From Bombella dulcis (GTDB taxonomy: Bacteria > Pseudomonadota > Alphaproteobacteria > Acetobacterales > Acetobacteraceae), in the NCBI RefSeq assembly GCF_026385505.1, contig NZ_JANIDV010000001.1, forward strand, positions 680,389-744,388: 64,000 nucleotides of DNA, in the 5' to 3' direction. The position numbers and the translations under genes were made by a program. The notes below the pieces were generated by a model. The model did no database searches. It was not told where the DNA came from and saw only the letters and a list, made by a program, of their open reading frames with translations. Positions 32,054 through 42,836 of this stretch are shown in pieces (the first letter of the stretch is position 1; the number at the start of each line of letters is the position of its first letter).

Positions 32054-32950
32054 ATGCAAATCGTTCTTCCACCTCCGGCGGGATTTATACCACTTGCTCT
32101 ACCTCTTGCTGAGCATAACGCCACCAACGCTTATGCTACCGCTCTTTCGGGGGTCAATCACCTTCTCCCGGGAGTAAAAGTAGCCCTCTATATGTTATAT
32201 GAAAATATATCCGACCATACCATGATCACGGGACGCCGCCTTTTTGCCAACGAGCAGTCTCAAATTCACTTTGTAAACGTATCAGAGTGGATGACAACTT
32301 ATAAACCTACTCACCTTGAAACAACCGACCGCACGGTCTTCTATCGTTTAGCCATTCCAACTCTGTTCGCTAGATTTCCTCGTATTATCTATGTAGATGA
32401 TGATATTTTTTTCAAAGCATGTCCAAGCCTACTATACTATAGCGTCCCCCGCACAGCACAGATCGGTGCCACCAGAGATCTATTACTCATTCCTGCACAA
32501 ACGAGCGGCTTCCACATCCCGGAGGTTATTGCTGGTGGTGCTCAACTTATTGACTATCATCGTGGAGCTCTAGGAGTCTTAAAATCTGATGATTATTTCC
32601 AAGACGGAATTTTAATATTCAACACGCTGACAATCAATTCGTCCCAAGCAGAAGAATGCGGACAGCTATGTAACACGCTATTCTGGATGAATGAACAAGA
32701 TATACTAAACCGTGTCTTTTACAGCCATGTCCACTTTATTCATCAAAACTGGAATGTTTGTTGCGGACCCGGTTGCGCTGAAGCTAGCCAGCTTCTTCCT
32801 ACTTCATGGAAAAACATATACGATGAAGGATTAGTTAACCCTTTTGCTGTTCATTTTACTGGTTCTCCCAAACCATGGAACGGCTGGAACGGCCCTTATG
32901 CAGAGCAATTTAGGCAATTGTTCGATAATGTGTCCAAAGTTGCTCTCTAA
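32054..32950 (+). CDS. GT8-family glycosyltransferase
   Basis: A 298-residue single-domain transferase. Key features of GT8 (LgtC-like) enzymes are present: YRLAIPTLFARFPRIIYVDDDIFF containing the metal-binding DDD near residue 117, FQDGILIFNTL, WMNEQDILNRVF and the C-terminal VHFTGSPKPWNGW, close to the HFxG-KPW signature. Likely adds a hexose to a surface glycan. AT-rich codon use, unlike the divergent gene at 30050. It is followed 33 bp later by the GT2 gene. Confidence 0.88.
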   Translation: MQIVLPPPAGFIPLALPLAEHNATNAYATALSGVNHLLPGVKVALYMLYENISDHTMITGRRLFANEQSQIHFVNVSEWMTTYKPTHLETTDRTVFYRLAIPTLFARFPRIIYVDDDIFFKACPSLLYYSVPRTAQIGATRDLLLIPAQTSGFHIPEVIAGGAQLIDYHRGALGVLKSDDYFQDGILIFNTLTINSSQAEECGQLCNTLFWMNEQDILNRVFYSHVHFIHQNWNVCCGPGCAEASQLLPTSWKNIYDEGLVNPFAVHFTGSPKPWNGWNGPYAEQFRQLFDNVSKVAL

Positions 32951-32983
32951 CCTCCCTTCACCACTCACTTGACAAGGTGCCTT

Positions 32984-34420
32984 ATGACTGGAAAACTAGG
33001 TATCGGTATCATTACGTACAATCGTAAAGATGCTCTTCAAAATGTTATCGCCAGCATCAAAAGCCATACCAGCACAGCTCATGAACTCATCGTTGCTGAT
33101 GATGGGTCCACTGATGGAACGCCAGACTTACTAAAACAAAAAAACATCCCCCATATTACTGGGCGTAACAAAGGCATCTCATGGAACCGCAATCGTGTCC
33201 TCTGGTATCTCAAAGAGGAAAAGCTATGTGACTGGATCATCATTCTTGAAGACGACTGTTTCCCAACCATCTTCGGTTGGGAACGACCTTGGGTCAACGC
33301 CATTGAGCGTTATGGCCACGTCAACTTTATGCCAGAAATCACTATAGAAATTGATAATGACATTTCATCAGGAGATGGCACTCCCGAAAACCCCTTTATT
33401 GCCCCCATGCATCAAGCACTCTGCGTCGGTTATCATGCTAAGGCATTAGCTTATGTTGGCTATCTAGATATCCGATTTGAAAAGTATGGCGAAGAGCATG
33501 TCGAACATACTCAACGTTTTCTTCGCGCAGGATATGGTGGGCTGTCTCAACATCTTAGCCCTGAACGTGGACAACTCTTCTATCTAAGAGGCGGTCTAGA
33601 TACCTTACCCTCCCACAGCCATGGTAGTCACGAATTGGCTATGCGCAACAGAGCCATACATGACACTATTCGCCATGAACCTCTCTACCGTCATCCTTGG
33701 CGTACCGATGAAGAAATGTTCGAATTCAGGGAAGAAATCAGTAGAGTTTGGCCCGGTCCCATGCCTACACTAGAAGGCGAGACACAGCTGTTCGACGGCA
33801 TTATTTCACTAGGAGGAGATGAAATAGTCAATCAGGCCATAGAAGCCCATTATGGTCGTACTGGTTCAAGGCTTTTCGACCAGTTCCTCACACCATTCCA
33901 TACATTGATCTCACTATTTCAACATGATTTTTCCGAGCTGCTTTCAACAAAATGCCTCTATGGTCATCACAATGCCCTGCGCTGCCGGGATACGCTGCTT
34001 GTCTATCACAACTGTCTGGAAAAACAGGCAGGGGAACATACCTCCGTGGAAATGTTCCACGCCCAGCTCCCCCTGTTACGGCACCGGTTCCATACCATGA
34101 TTCAAGAGATTGACAGTCTCTGCCACAGGTCGCAGCGGGTACTGTTTGTCCGCAGCTGGCGGGACAGTCTTTTCTATGCCGGGCAGCATCGTCCGGCCCA
34201 CGTTGCCAGTGCCAGTTTCCAGACCCTGGTGGAGGCGATTGCCGCCCGCTATCCATCTCTGGATTTCAGGGTGATGTTCGTCAATTTCGGCAAGGACCAC
34301 GTTGCCGACAGCCGCATGATCTTCGCCAATACGGACACGCCTGATACATGCTCCAGAGACGAAGAACTGGCCGGATGGGGCCGCATGTTCTCCGACTACA
34401 GGATCGGCCTGACCCCCTGA
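32984..34420 (+). CDS. GT2 glycosyltransferase fused to a DUF1796-like domain
   Basis: A 478-residue two-domain protein. Residues 1 to about 250 are a GT2 fold: GIGIITYNRKDALQNVI, LIVADDGSTDGTPDLL and IIILEDDCFPTIFGWER with the metal site. From about residue 272, FDGIISLGGDEIVNQAIEA, then FDQFLTPFHTLISLFQHDFS, resembles DUF1796, a putative papain-like peptidase family often beside glycan genes. The start ATG at 32984 follows AAGGTG. Composition is AT-rich up to about 33,960 and GC-rich afterwards, inside the second domain, with the frame intact. Confidence 0.75.
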   Translation: MTGKLGIGIITYNRKDALQNVIASIKSHTSTAHELIVADDGSTDGTPDLLKQKNIPHITGRNKGISWNRNRVLWYLKEEKLCDWIIILEDDCFPTIFGWERPWVNAIERYGHVNFMPEITIEIDNDISSGDGTPENPFIAPMHQALCVGYHAKALAYVGYLDIRFEKYGEEHVEHTQRFLRAGYGGLSQHLSPERGQLFYLRGGLDTLPSHSHGSHELAMRNRAIHDTIRHEPLYRHPWRTDEEMFEFREEISRVWPGPMPTLEGETQLFDGIISLGGDEIVNQAIEAHYGRTGSRLFDQFLTPFHTLISLFQHDFSELLSTKCLYGHHNALRCRDTLLVYHNCLEKQAGEHTSVEMFHAQLPLLRHRFHTMIQEIDSLCHRSQRVLFVRSWRDSLFYAGQHRPAHVASASFQTLVEAIAARYPSLDFRVMFVNFGKDHVADSRMIFANTDTPDTCSRDEELAGWGRMFSDYRIGLTP

Positions 34421-34427
34421 AAGGATT

Positions 34428-35531
34428 TCACAGGCCTGTCAGATAACGCCACGCATGGACATCCTCTGGCAGCGTCCCCAGGGTCTGCCCCATGATGTAA
34501 TCGGCCACGGCACATTCATTGAACAGGGCATGATACCGCTGCCACCCGGCCCGGGCGACCTCCCTGCGGGCCTGAGGAGCCTTGTGATACTGGCCGATCA
34601 GCTCCACCAGCTCATCCAGACTGCTGAAAAAGGTCATTTCCTGATCGGAGAACAGACTGTCATACCCTGTCTGCCGTTCCATGAAGACCAGCTGACCATT
34701 GCCGACCATCTGGGCCAGACGATCCGAACTGTACAGGTAATAATCCGCACGTCGGCTGATGTTCAGGCCCATGGCGGCCTGTTCCAGCAGGGTGCCATAG
34801 GCAGCCCCACTGACATAAGGCTGCCCCCTCACCCCCGCATAGGCAAAGCGTACTGAGGGCGGCAGCCTTTCTTCCAGAAGCTCACAGAAATCATCCATGT
34901 CCCAGTCCTGCCCACAGATGGTCCGTAGCCGGGCCGGATTTCCACAGGAATAGAAAATATCCGCTTCAGGATAGGCCAGAGCGAAGGCCTGCCCCCGTTC
35001 AACACTGCGGTCCACCGGGTTGGGCAGAAAAGCGACCCGCCCCTTGTCCCCCACGATCTGCCGCACGACCGGCCCCGCCGTGGAGATGAAACTGACATCC
35101 ACGACCTGATGACGGGCCGCGAAATCCCGTGCATTATCCTTGACGAACAGGGCATCAACATTCCACTGCGCCACGACCATGCCGGGCTGCTGACGGCGCA
35201 GCTCATCAATGACGGAAGGCGGGATCATGTATCCATGCCCCAGGAGCAGGATATCGGGCGCACTGAAGGCCAGAAACTCCTTCAGGGCACGGAAAAGATG
35301 ATGCCGCCCCATCCTGCGGCTGCCAAACCAGCCACCGGTACGGGCCACATCCCTGTAGGAAAAGTCGATGACATGATGGCCATTCCGTATCAGGCCATTG
35401 GAGAGCTTGCCACCCACGCTGAACTGGCTGGGAGCCTTCCGTTTCAGGCTGAAGAAAAAATCCCCGACATGAACGATCTTCAGCGGACGGGAGGCCTGCC
35501 ATTCCCTTCCATGCCAGAGTCCATCAGTCAT
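34428..35531 (-). CDS. Putative glycosyltransferase (CgeB/DUF3880-like)
   Basis: A 367-residue protein. KIVHVGDFFFSLKRKAPSQ opens a Rossmann-like N-half, with PDILLLGHGY later; the C-half has LLEQAAMGLNISRRADYYLY and SSDRLAQMVGNGQLVFMERQ, the pattern of CgeB-type GT-B transferases that end in a Glyco_trans_1_2 domain. The start at 35531 follows GGAG at eight bases; the frame is open upstream to 35654. It converges with the GT2-DUF1796 gene, leaving 7 bp between stops. Confidence 0.72.
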   Translation of the reverse strand: MTDGLWHGREWQASRPLKIVHVGDFFFSLKRKAPSQFSVGGKLSNGLIRNGHHVIDFSYRDVARTGGWFGSRRMGRHHLFRALKEFLAFSAPDILLLGHGYMIPPSVIDELRRQQPGMVVAQWNVDALFVKDNARDFAARHQVVDVSFISTAGPVVRQIVGDKGRVAFLPNPVDRSVERGQAFALAYPEADIFYSCGNPARLRTICGQDWDMDDFCELLEERLPPSVRFAYAGVRGQPYVSGAAYGTLLEQAAMGLNISRRADYYLYSSDRLAQMVGNGQLVFMERQTGYDSLFSDQEMTFFSSLDELVELIGQYHKAPQARREVARAGWQRYHALFNECAVADYIMGQTLGTLPEDVHAWRYLTGL

Positions 35532-35610
35532 TCCAGACACTCCGTCAATAACGCCGCCCGCCATGCCCCTCCCTACAGCAGGGCGGAAATCGCCATCACG
35601 GCATGATCGG

Positions 35611-36222
35611 TCAGTCTGTCCACCATTGCACAGGTGCCGGCTCCTGACCATCATCTTCCATCTCAGCGGAAGCTGTCTTCACCCTGGCGGGTGCCGCCAC
35701 ACGGCGGGTCTTCTGCTCACGGACCCGATGCAGCTCCGCCCGGAGGCGCAGGATGCTGTCATCACGCTGCTGGATGGCCTTCTTTCCCTCTTCCACCTGA
35801 AGACGCAGATGCGTCATCTGGGTGTTCACGGCACGGATGCGCTCATTCAAGGCCGCCAGCTCGGTCTCCGCATCATGCGCCCGCCGTCTTTCACGCTGCA
35901 GGCTCTGCTTCAGCCTTTCCTGCTCCTGTCCGACTTCCGCCGCAACGGCCATACGGCTGACATTCCGCTTCTGCGAAGGACGGCCGAGAGACTGATGCTC
36001 CACGACGACCGTATCATCCCCGGCAAAACGGCGGCGACGGGGCGTTGGCTGAAGGGGCCGCCCGCGGGAGACGGTTCGCCCCCTGCCGATGCTGCCACCA
36101 TGATTCTGCTGTGACGGGGCATCCACGCTTTCCTGAGCGACCGACACTCCCCTGCTGCCCATTCCCATCCTGTCCAGTGCCTCACGGAGGGAATGTTCGT
36201 TCAGATAAGACTCATCCTGCAT
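35611..36222 (-). CDS. Coiled-coil protein, unknown function
   Basis: A 203-residue soluble protein. The first 90 residues are Arg/Gly/Ser/Gln-rich and probably disordered; residues about 90-170 form a heptad-rich coiled coil (EQERLKQSLQRERRRAHDAE, LRLQVEEGKKAIQQRDDSIL). The tail ends in PVQWWTD. No family recognised. It lies upstream of the CgeB-like gene on the same strand with a 79-bp gap. The stretch 36223-36472 contains no gene that I can support. Confidence 0.65.
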   Translation of the reverse strand: MQDESYLNEHSLREALDRMGMGSRGVSVAQESVDAPSQQNHGGSIGRGRTVSRGRPLQPTPRRRRFAGDDTVVVEHQSLGRPSQKRNVSRMAVAAEVGQEQERLKQSLQRERRRAHDAETELAALNERIRAVNTQMTHLRLQVEEGKKAIQQRDDSILRLRAELHRVREQKTRRVAAPARVKTASAEMEDDGQEPAPVQWWTD

Positions 36223-36472
36223 TTTCTATAATTCAACAATCGTAACAAAGCGATACACCATAAAACCCGTCTCTCTTCTATTCCGGAGCATTTACTCCTA
36301 CTGCCTCATGATAATGGAAGAAGCAGGATATTTGTGGAAACCGACAGAATGACAGGTCTTTTACTCCCGATGACCAAGTCATGTAACACACCATCAAGAA
36401 AGCGTCAAAATTATGACAAAATCATGAAGTGGAAGAACTCTCTGCTGCCATCTTCATTTATCCCGCCGGAAT

Positions 36473-37027
36473 TCAGCGATTTTTCAGGCCGATCCCCTGC
36501 TCCCGGCTCCGTTCCAGCAGCTCCAGAGCAGCTCCTGCCAGACTTTTCATATCTGCCGTGCTTCCATTTTTCTTTGCCTGTCCCAGTGCAGCCCTTTCCT
36601 TGACTGTAGAGGCATGTATCAGCGCATACAGAAAATTCCGGTTAAAAGACCGGCCATAAAGTCTGCCCAATACAGCCAGCCGGTTCTTTTCCGTGGCAGA
36701 CTGTGCATCAGACAGTGACAGGGTATAGATGCCAGCCATTTTCTGGGCTGCCGTATATGTCTTGTCGTAATCCTTGGCCTGCTGGGCCGCAAAACCCCGG
36801 ATCAGCTCGTCATCGCTGTGCAGTGCCGCCAGCCCCGTCACGGCCTTCATGTAAGCGGAGCGGGCGTTGATCTGCTGTAACAGGGACACGTCATCAGCCG
36901 ACAGTTTCGGCGTGGGCGGTGACACGGGGCCTTTGGGCAAGGGAGGTACCCGTGGAGCAGGCGGCGGCGTAAGGCCACAGCCCCCCAGAGACAGGAGCAC
37001 AATACAGGCTACATGATGCAATTTCAT
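36473..37027 (-). CDS. Lipoprotein, DUF4142-like
   Basis: A 184-residue exported protein. Short signal peptide ending at LSLGGC gives a lipid-anchored cysteine at residue 17; a Pro-rich linker (TPPPAPRVPPLPKGPVSPP) follows. The mature part is helical and Ala-rich with DDVSLLQQINARSAYMKA and a spacing that recalls the DUF4142 ferritin-like family, though the match is by eye. Function unknown; possibly periplasmic. It ends about 250 bp from the coiled-coil gene's start. Confidence 0.7.
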   Translation of the reverse strand: MKLHHVACIVLLSLGGCGLTPPPAPRVPPLPKGPVSPPTPKLSADDVSLLQQINARSAYMKAVTGLAALHSDDELIRGFAAQQAKDYDKTYTAAQKMAGIYTLSLSDAQSATEKNRLAVLGRLYGRSFNRNFLYALIHASTVKERAALGQAKKNGSTADMKSLAGAALELLERSREQGIGLKNR

Positions 37028-37102
37028 ACGGCTTCCCTCTTCTCATCCTTCCGGGCAGCTGAGACAATGCCCTGACTTTCATCCAGCCGGGTTATAACCA
37101 CT

Positions 37103-37531
37103 ATGCTCCCCCACGACAGACCAATTCCCTCCCGCATGGCGTTTTTCCTGAAAGCCCTGTTTGCTCTGGGAGCACTCTATGCCGGTCTGGCCGTAGCCTG
37201 TCAGGCCATGGCCACACATCTGCCCAATACGGTCTTTCCCGTCCCTGATGGAAGACGCATGATGCACATGGCCGCCGACATTGCCCTCTGGCACGGTATT
37301 GCCCTCTGTGCCCTGTCACTGGGAAGCCGGCAGCTTCACCCGTTACGTCTCACCATCGGCTGCGCCGGACTGGCCCTTGGTACCGCCCTGTTCAGCATTC
37401 CCGTCACACTGCACGGATTCGGCATTCTCTTTACCGCCCGGCTGGCCCCTCTGGGAGGAACGCTGATCATTCTTTCCTGGTTCTGCGTTGCGTCCGCAGC
37501 CCTGTTCCGTGCCCGTCGGTCCCGGCCTTAA
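37103..37531 (+). CDS. DUF423-family small membrane protein
   Basis: A 142-residue protein with about four hydrophobic segments. The pattern (LKALFALGALYAGLAVACQA, then HMAADIALWHGIALCALSLG, then GTALFSIPVTLHGFG, then APLGGTLIILSWFCVA) fits the DUF423/YwdK family of unknown role. The start may be 37103 or the ATG at 37136. Its stop overlaps the stop of the convergent gene at 37528 by four bases. Confidence 0.75.
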   Translation: MLPHDRPIPSRMAFFLKALFALGALYAGLAVACQAMATHLPNTVFPVPDGRRMMHMAADIALWHGIALCALSLGSRQLHPLRLTIGCAGLALGTALFSIPVTLHGFGILFTARLAPLGGTLIILSWFCVASAALFRARRSRP

Positions 37532-37908
37532 CGCCGGAAGTGACGGAGAACCCACAGCCCCAGAATCTGGACCAGCAGGGCCAGACAAAAGCAGGACAGC
37601 ACGATCCCCACAAGGATCAGCTGTTCCCGCCCCAAGGCCGTTTCCACATGGAAAAGACCATAGAGCCACTGCCAGACGGATGTCCCGACAAGATACTGCA
37701 TGAGATGGGTTGCAGGCTGGTAGAATCGTACCAGTACAAGGAAAATGAAAGTAAGCCCCAGCAGAACGACCATCCTCCCCAATGTTGAGAAGACCGATAT
37801 CTCCTTCCGTGAAGAGGTGTAAAAAATTGGCCGTTTCCGTCTTACCACAAGCACATCATCCTTCTTAAAGTGAGTGCATACCCTAATCAGGAGATTGCGG
37901 GTTATCAA
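37528..37908 (-). CDS. Small membrane protein, unknown
   Basis: A 126-residue protein with a basic N-terminal ~40 residues and two predicted membrane helices (MVVLLGLTFIFLVLVRFY and LILVGIVLSCFCLALLVQIL), ending in RHFRR. No family recognised. It converges with the DUF423 gene; the two stops overlap. AT-richer at its 5' end than its neighbours. Confidence 0.55.
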   Translation of the reverse strand: MITRNLLIRVCTHFKKDDVLVVRRKRPIFYTSSRKEISVFSTLGRMVVLLGLTFIFLVLVRFYQPATHLMQYLVGTSVWQWLYGLFHVETALGREQLILVGIVLSCFCLALLVQILGLWVLRHFRR

Positions 37909-38008
37909 GAACAGCTCTCTCAGTTTGCCCTGTTTAACGCCATATTGTTACCTTTCCGCTAATCATGGACTGTAATTTTTCTGCACCTGCTTACAGGAGA
38001 CATTGCCA

Positions 38009-38521
38009 ATGCGTTTCCATCATCCCGCCCTCATCCTTGCCGGCCTGATGGCCACCCTGCCCGCCGGCGCAGCCCCGGCACCAGCTCCCCTGCCGGACAT
38101 CAGCAAAATGGCCGCCATCACCCCGGCCCGTGCGCCCTACCCACCGGCTGATCTCGCCACAAAACAGGTGCATGAAGCCTTCCTGACCGCAGCCAGGACG
38201 AACCGCCGTGTCCTGCTGGATTTCGGAGGGAACTGGTGCCCGGACTGCCGCATTCTTGCGGGCATTTTTGCCGTACCATCCGTCAGCCTGTGGCTGGACG
38301 AGCATTTCGTGGTCGTGCCTGTCAATGTCGGGCACTTTGACACCAACATGGAGCTGACCCGGCAGTATGGCGTGACCATCAAGGCCGTGCCGACTGTCCT
38401 TGTTCTCACCCCTCAAGGCCGCCTGCTGAACCCTGATGGCACCCTCGCCCTCGGCTCGGCCCGCCAGATGACCCCACAATCCGTCATCACCCTGCTGAAT
38501 GAATGGAACCAGCGGCCCTGA
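38009..38521 (+). CDS. Exported thioredoxin-fold protein (WCPDC)
   Basis: A 170-residue protein with a signal peptide (LILAGLMATLPAGAAPA) and a thioredoxin domain. The active site is W76-C77-P78-D79-C80 in FGGNWCPDC, and the cis-proline lies in KAVPTVLVL. The CPDC pair differs from classic thioredoxin CGPC. It probably acts in the periplasm on disulfides or as a small-molecule reductase. The ATG at 38009 follows AGGAGA nine bases upstream. A terminator follows the stop. Confidence 0.85.
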   Translation: MRFHHPALILAGLMATLPAGAAPAPAPLPDISKMAAITPARAPYPPADLATKQVHEAFLTAARTNRRVLLDFGGNWCPDCRILAGIFAVPSVSLWLDEHFVVVPVNVGHFDTNMELTRQYGVTIKAVPTVLVLTPQGRLLNPDGTLALGSARQMTPQSVITLLNEWNQRP

Positions 38522-38530
38522 AATAAAAAA

Positions 38531-38565
38531 GAGCCATTCTTCACCACGACCGGGAAGAATGGCTC
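38531..38565. terminator. Convergent terminator hairpin
   Basis: GAGCCATTCTT ... AAGAATGGCTC, an 11-bp perfect stem preceded by AAAAAA. It lies between the thioredoxin gene and the aminotransferase gene; on the minus strand the stem is followed by a T run, so it serves the aminotransferase transcript best. Confidence 0.85.
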
Positions 38566-38572
38566 CTGCCTG

Positions 38573-39777
38573 TCAGTCCGTGATCCCCTGCACGAACCGG
38601 GCCAGCCTCTGACAGGCTTCCTTCAGCTCTGCATCAGACGCCGCAAAAGACAGACGCAGATGCGGCCCATACCCGAAGGCTGAACCCGGCACGGTCGCCA
38701 CGTGGGCTTCCTCCAGAAGGGCTTCCGCAAAAGCCACGTCATCACTCAGCACACGCCCACCGGCTGATTTTCTGCCAATCAGGGCTGACAGCCCCGGATA
38801 GGCATAGAAGGCCCCCTGCGGCAGGGCACAGCTCAGACCTTCAATCTGCCGCAGCGCACCGACCACAAGTTCACGACGCCGCTCATAGGTCTCCCGCATG
38901 GCCTGCACACCGGCAATGTCTTCCTGAAGAGCAGCCACGGAGCCGCCCTGCGCCAGAGTGCAGATGCCCGATGTCGTGTTCCCCTGCACCTTGATCATCG
39001 CCCTGATGAGCGGCACGGGGCCACAGGCGAACCCGACCCGCCAGCCTGTCATGGCATAGGCCTTGCTCATGCCATTGATGATGAGGATACGATCGGCAAG
39101 GTCCGGGGCCACATTCAGCAGAGAGAGATGGTGCCTGCCATCGAATGTCAGGTGCTCGTAAATCTCGTCACTCATCACCATGACATGCGGAGCTTCCCGA
39201 AGAACCTCTGCAATCGCCTCCAGATCAGCCCGCTCCAGAATGGCCCCGGTCGGATTGTTGGGGAAGTTCAGCACAAGCCAGCGGGTCCGGGGTGTGATGG
39301 CTGTCCGAATGGCCTCAGCCTGCGGGCGGAACCCGTCTTCTTCCCGGCAGGCAACCTCCACCGGCACGCCACCGAACATCCGGGCAATCAGCGGATAGCT
39401 GACCCAGTATGGTGCCGGGACGATCACTTCATCCCCTTCATCCAGCGAAGCCATGAAGGCATTGAAAATGGCCTGCTTGCCACCATTGCAGACCATCAGC
39501 TGGTCCAGAGACACCTCCAGCCCGTTATCCCGCCTGAATTTCCCGGCGATCGCCTCCAGCAGCGACTTCTGACCAGGAATGGGCGGGTATCCAGTGTGCC
39601 CGGCCTTCACCTGGGCTATGGCCCCTTCCAGAGCCGCCGCTGGTGATGGAAAATCAGGCTGCCCCAGAGCCAGAGAAATGACCGGCTTGCCCTGCGCTTT
39701 CAGCTCACGGGCACGGGCGGCCATGGCGATCGTGGCCGGTGTCGGCAATGTGGTGAGACGCTGAGAGGGCCTGAACA

Positions 39778-39778
<1 letters not shown>
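38573..39778 (-). CDS. Class I aminotransferase, aspartate aminotransferase-like (second of tandem pair)
   Basis: A 401-residue PLP enzyme of fold type I. The substrate and cofactor motifs are NFPNNPTGAI, MSDEIYEHLTF and [20 protein letters not shown] with the Schiff-base lysine. It probably moves amino groups between aspartate or another amino acid and 2-oxoglutarate. It overlaps the upstream paralogue by one base (TGATG on the minus strand), so the two are co-translated. Substrate range is not readable from sequence. Confidence 0.88.
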
Positions 39779-40998
<1,220 letters not shown>

Positions 40999-41000
40999 TC

Positions 41001-41034
41001 AAAAAAACGCCCGCCCGTGAGACACAGGCGGGCG
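41001..41034 (-). terminator. Terminator after leuB
   Basis: Minus-strand stem CGCCCGCC / GGCGGGCG followed by seven T. It ends the leuCDB transcript and separates it from the aminotransferase pair. Confidence 0.9.
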
Positions 41035-41065
41035 CATGACAGTTCATAGCACAGTCATCCGGAAA

Positions 41066-42175
41066 TCAGGCGAGTTTCTGAAGTTCCTTCAGGACCGCCG
41101 CCCCCATCTCCGCCGTGCTGACACGGGCTTCCCCGGCAGCGGCAATATCCGCCGTCCGCAACCCGGAAGCCAGAACATTGGACACGGCCTGCTCGATCAG
41201 CTCGGAATCCTCACCACGATCCAGCGAATAACGCAGCATCATGGCCAAGGACAGAATCTGCGCCAGCGGATTGGCAATACCCTTCCCGGCAATATCCGGC
41301 GCACTGCCATGAATCGGCTCATACAGGGCAGCCTGCTTATCCGTCCCTTCCGGAGTGCCCAGCGTGGCAGAAGGCAGCATTCCCAGAGACCCGGTCAACA
41401 TGGAAGCAAGATCGGACAGCAGATCACCAAAGAGATTGCCCGTCACCATCACGTCAAACTGACGGGGGTCACGCACGAGCTGCATGGCACAGTTATCGGC
41501 CAGCATGTGCGTCAGCGTCACGTCAGAATAGTCACGCCTGTGCAGGTCCGTGATGACCTCACGCCAGAGCAGGCCGCTCTCCATGACGTTGCCCTTCTCC
41601 ACGGAGCAGACACGGCCGCTCCGCAAACGGGCAAGGTCAAATGCCACACGGGCCACACGCTCGATCTCGGCAGTCGTATAGACTTCCGTATTCACGCCAC
41701 GCTTTGTCCCATCCGGCAGAGTCTCAACCCCACGGGGTTCCCCGAAATAGATGCCACCGACGGTCTCCCGCACGATCATCAGGTCCAGCCCGCGCACGAC
41801 ATCCGGCTTCAGGGCGGAAGCCGAGAGCAGCGGATCGAACAGCTTGGCAGGGCGCAGATTGGCGTAAAGATTCAGCTCCTTCCGCAGGCGCAGGATAGCA
41901 ACCTCCGGGCGACGGTCGAACGGCACATCTTTCCATACCGGATCGCCCACGGAACCGAACAGCACGGCATCTGCCGCCTTCGCTTTAGCGATCACTTCAT
42001 CCCGGATCGGCACATCATGCTTCGCCAGAGAAGCACCACCCACGAGGTCCTCCGACAGGTCAACATCAAGGCCACGCTCGGCCTTCAGCCAGTCAATGAT
42101 CCTGACGGCCTGTTCCATGATTTCCGGGCCGATGCCATCACCCGGCAGCAGCAGGATTTTCTGTTTTGTGCTCAT
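41066..42175 (-). CDS. leuB: LeuB, 3-isopropylmalate dehydrogenase
   Basis: A 369-residue NAD-dependent dehydrogenase that makes 2-ketoisocaproate precursor in leucine synthesis. [19 protein letters not shown] at the start, [17 protein letters not shown] [32 protein letters not shown] and [20 protein letters not shown] are conserved. The start ATG at 42175 overlaps the leuD stop by four bases; the frame is open upstream into leuD. Confidence 0.95.
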   Translation of the reverse strand: MSTKQKILLLPGDGIGPEIMEQAVRIIDWLKAERGLDVDLSEDLVGGASLAKHDVPIRDEVIAKAKAADAVLFGSVGDPVWKDVPFDRRPEVAILRLRKELNLYANLRPAKLFDPLLSASALKPDVVRGLDLMIVRETVGGIYFGEPRGVETLPDGTKRGVNTEVYTTAEIERVARVAFDLARLRSGRVCSVEKGNVMESGLLWREVITDLHRRDYSDVTLTHMLADNCAMQLVRDPRQFDVMVTGNLFGDLLSDLASMLTGSLGMLPSATLGTPEGTDKQAALYEPIHGSAPDIAGKGIANPLAQILSLAMMLRYSLDRGEDSELIEQAVSNVLASGLRTADIAAAGEARVSTAEMGAAVLKELQKLA

Positions 42176-42834
42176 ACCTGCTCTCCTCCGCCACCAATGA
42201 CACTCTGCGGACGGCCAGCCTGCTTCGTGGACGGCACCCACGCACGGGAAGGCCGGGCCTCGAACGCACGAATGGCCTGCTCATGGTTCTTCAGTGTCTG
42301 GGCCACGTCATCCAGCCCCTCCAGAAGAACCTGCCGACGGAACGGGTCCATCTCGAAAGAAATGACCTCACCATCCGGGCGGTGAATTTCCTGCTTCTCC
42401 AGATCAACCGTCAGACGGGCATTTTCGCCATGACTGGCATCGTCCATCAGGGCGAGGCACTGCTCACGGGGCAGACGAATGGGCAGGATGCCATTCTTGA
42501 AACAGTTATTATAGAAAATGTCCGCAAAGCTCGGAGCAATCACGCAGCGTATGCCGAAATCCAGCAATGCCCAGGGAGCGTGCTCACGGGATGAGCCACA
42601 GCCGAGATTGTCCAGCGTGATCAGGATGCCAGCCTTGCGATAGGCCGGTTTGTTCAGCACGAAGTCAGGATTCTCATTACCCTCGGCATCGTAACGCTGG
42701 CCCGCAAAAAGATGCTTGCCCAGACCGGTGCGACGGATGGTCTTGAGGAAGCGGGCCGGAATGATCTGGTCCGTATCCACGTTTTCCTGCGGCAGGGCGG
42801 CAGCGACGCTTGTCAGGCGGGTGAATTTTTCCAT
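42172..42834 (-). CDS. leuD: LeuD, isopropylmalate isomerase small subunit
   Basis: A 220-residue swivel-domain subunit that pairs with Leu[42 protein letters not shown] and [17 protein letters not shown] are typical. The last ~15 residues (ending [10 protein letters not shown]) extend slightly beyond the usual end. It begins 2 bp after the leuC stop and overlaps leuB by four bases. Confidence 0.95.
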   Translation of the reverse strand: MEKFTRLTSVAAALPQENVDTDQIIPARFLKTIRRTGLGKHLFAGQRYDAEGNENPDFVLNKPAYRKAGILITLDNLGCGSSREHAPWALLDFGIRCVIAPSFADIFYNNCFKNGILPIRLPREQCLALMDDASHGENARLTVDLEKQEIHRPDGEVISFEMDPFRRQVLLEGLDDVAQTLKNHEQAIRAFEARPSRAWVPSTKQAGRPQSVIGGGGEQV

Positions 42835-42836
42835 GA

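Noticed and set aside
41036..42385. 449-codon plus-strand ORF opposite leuB
   Set aside because: Antisense of leuB with Arg/His/Gln-rich composition; no family-like motif.
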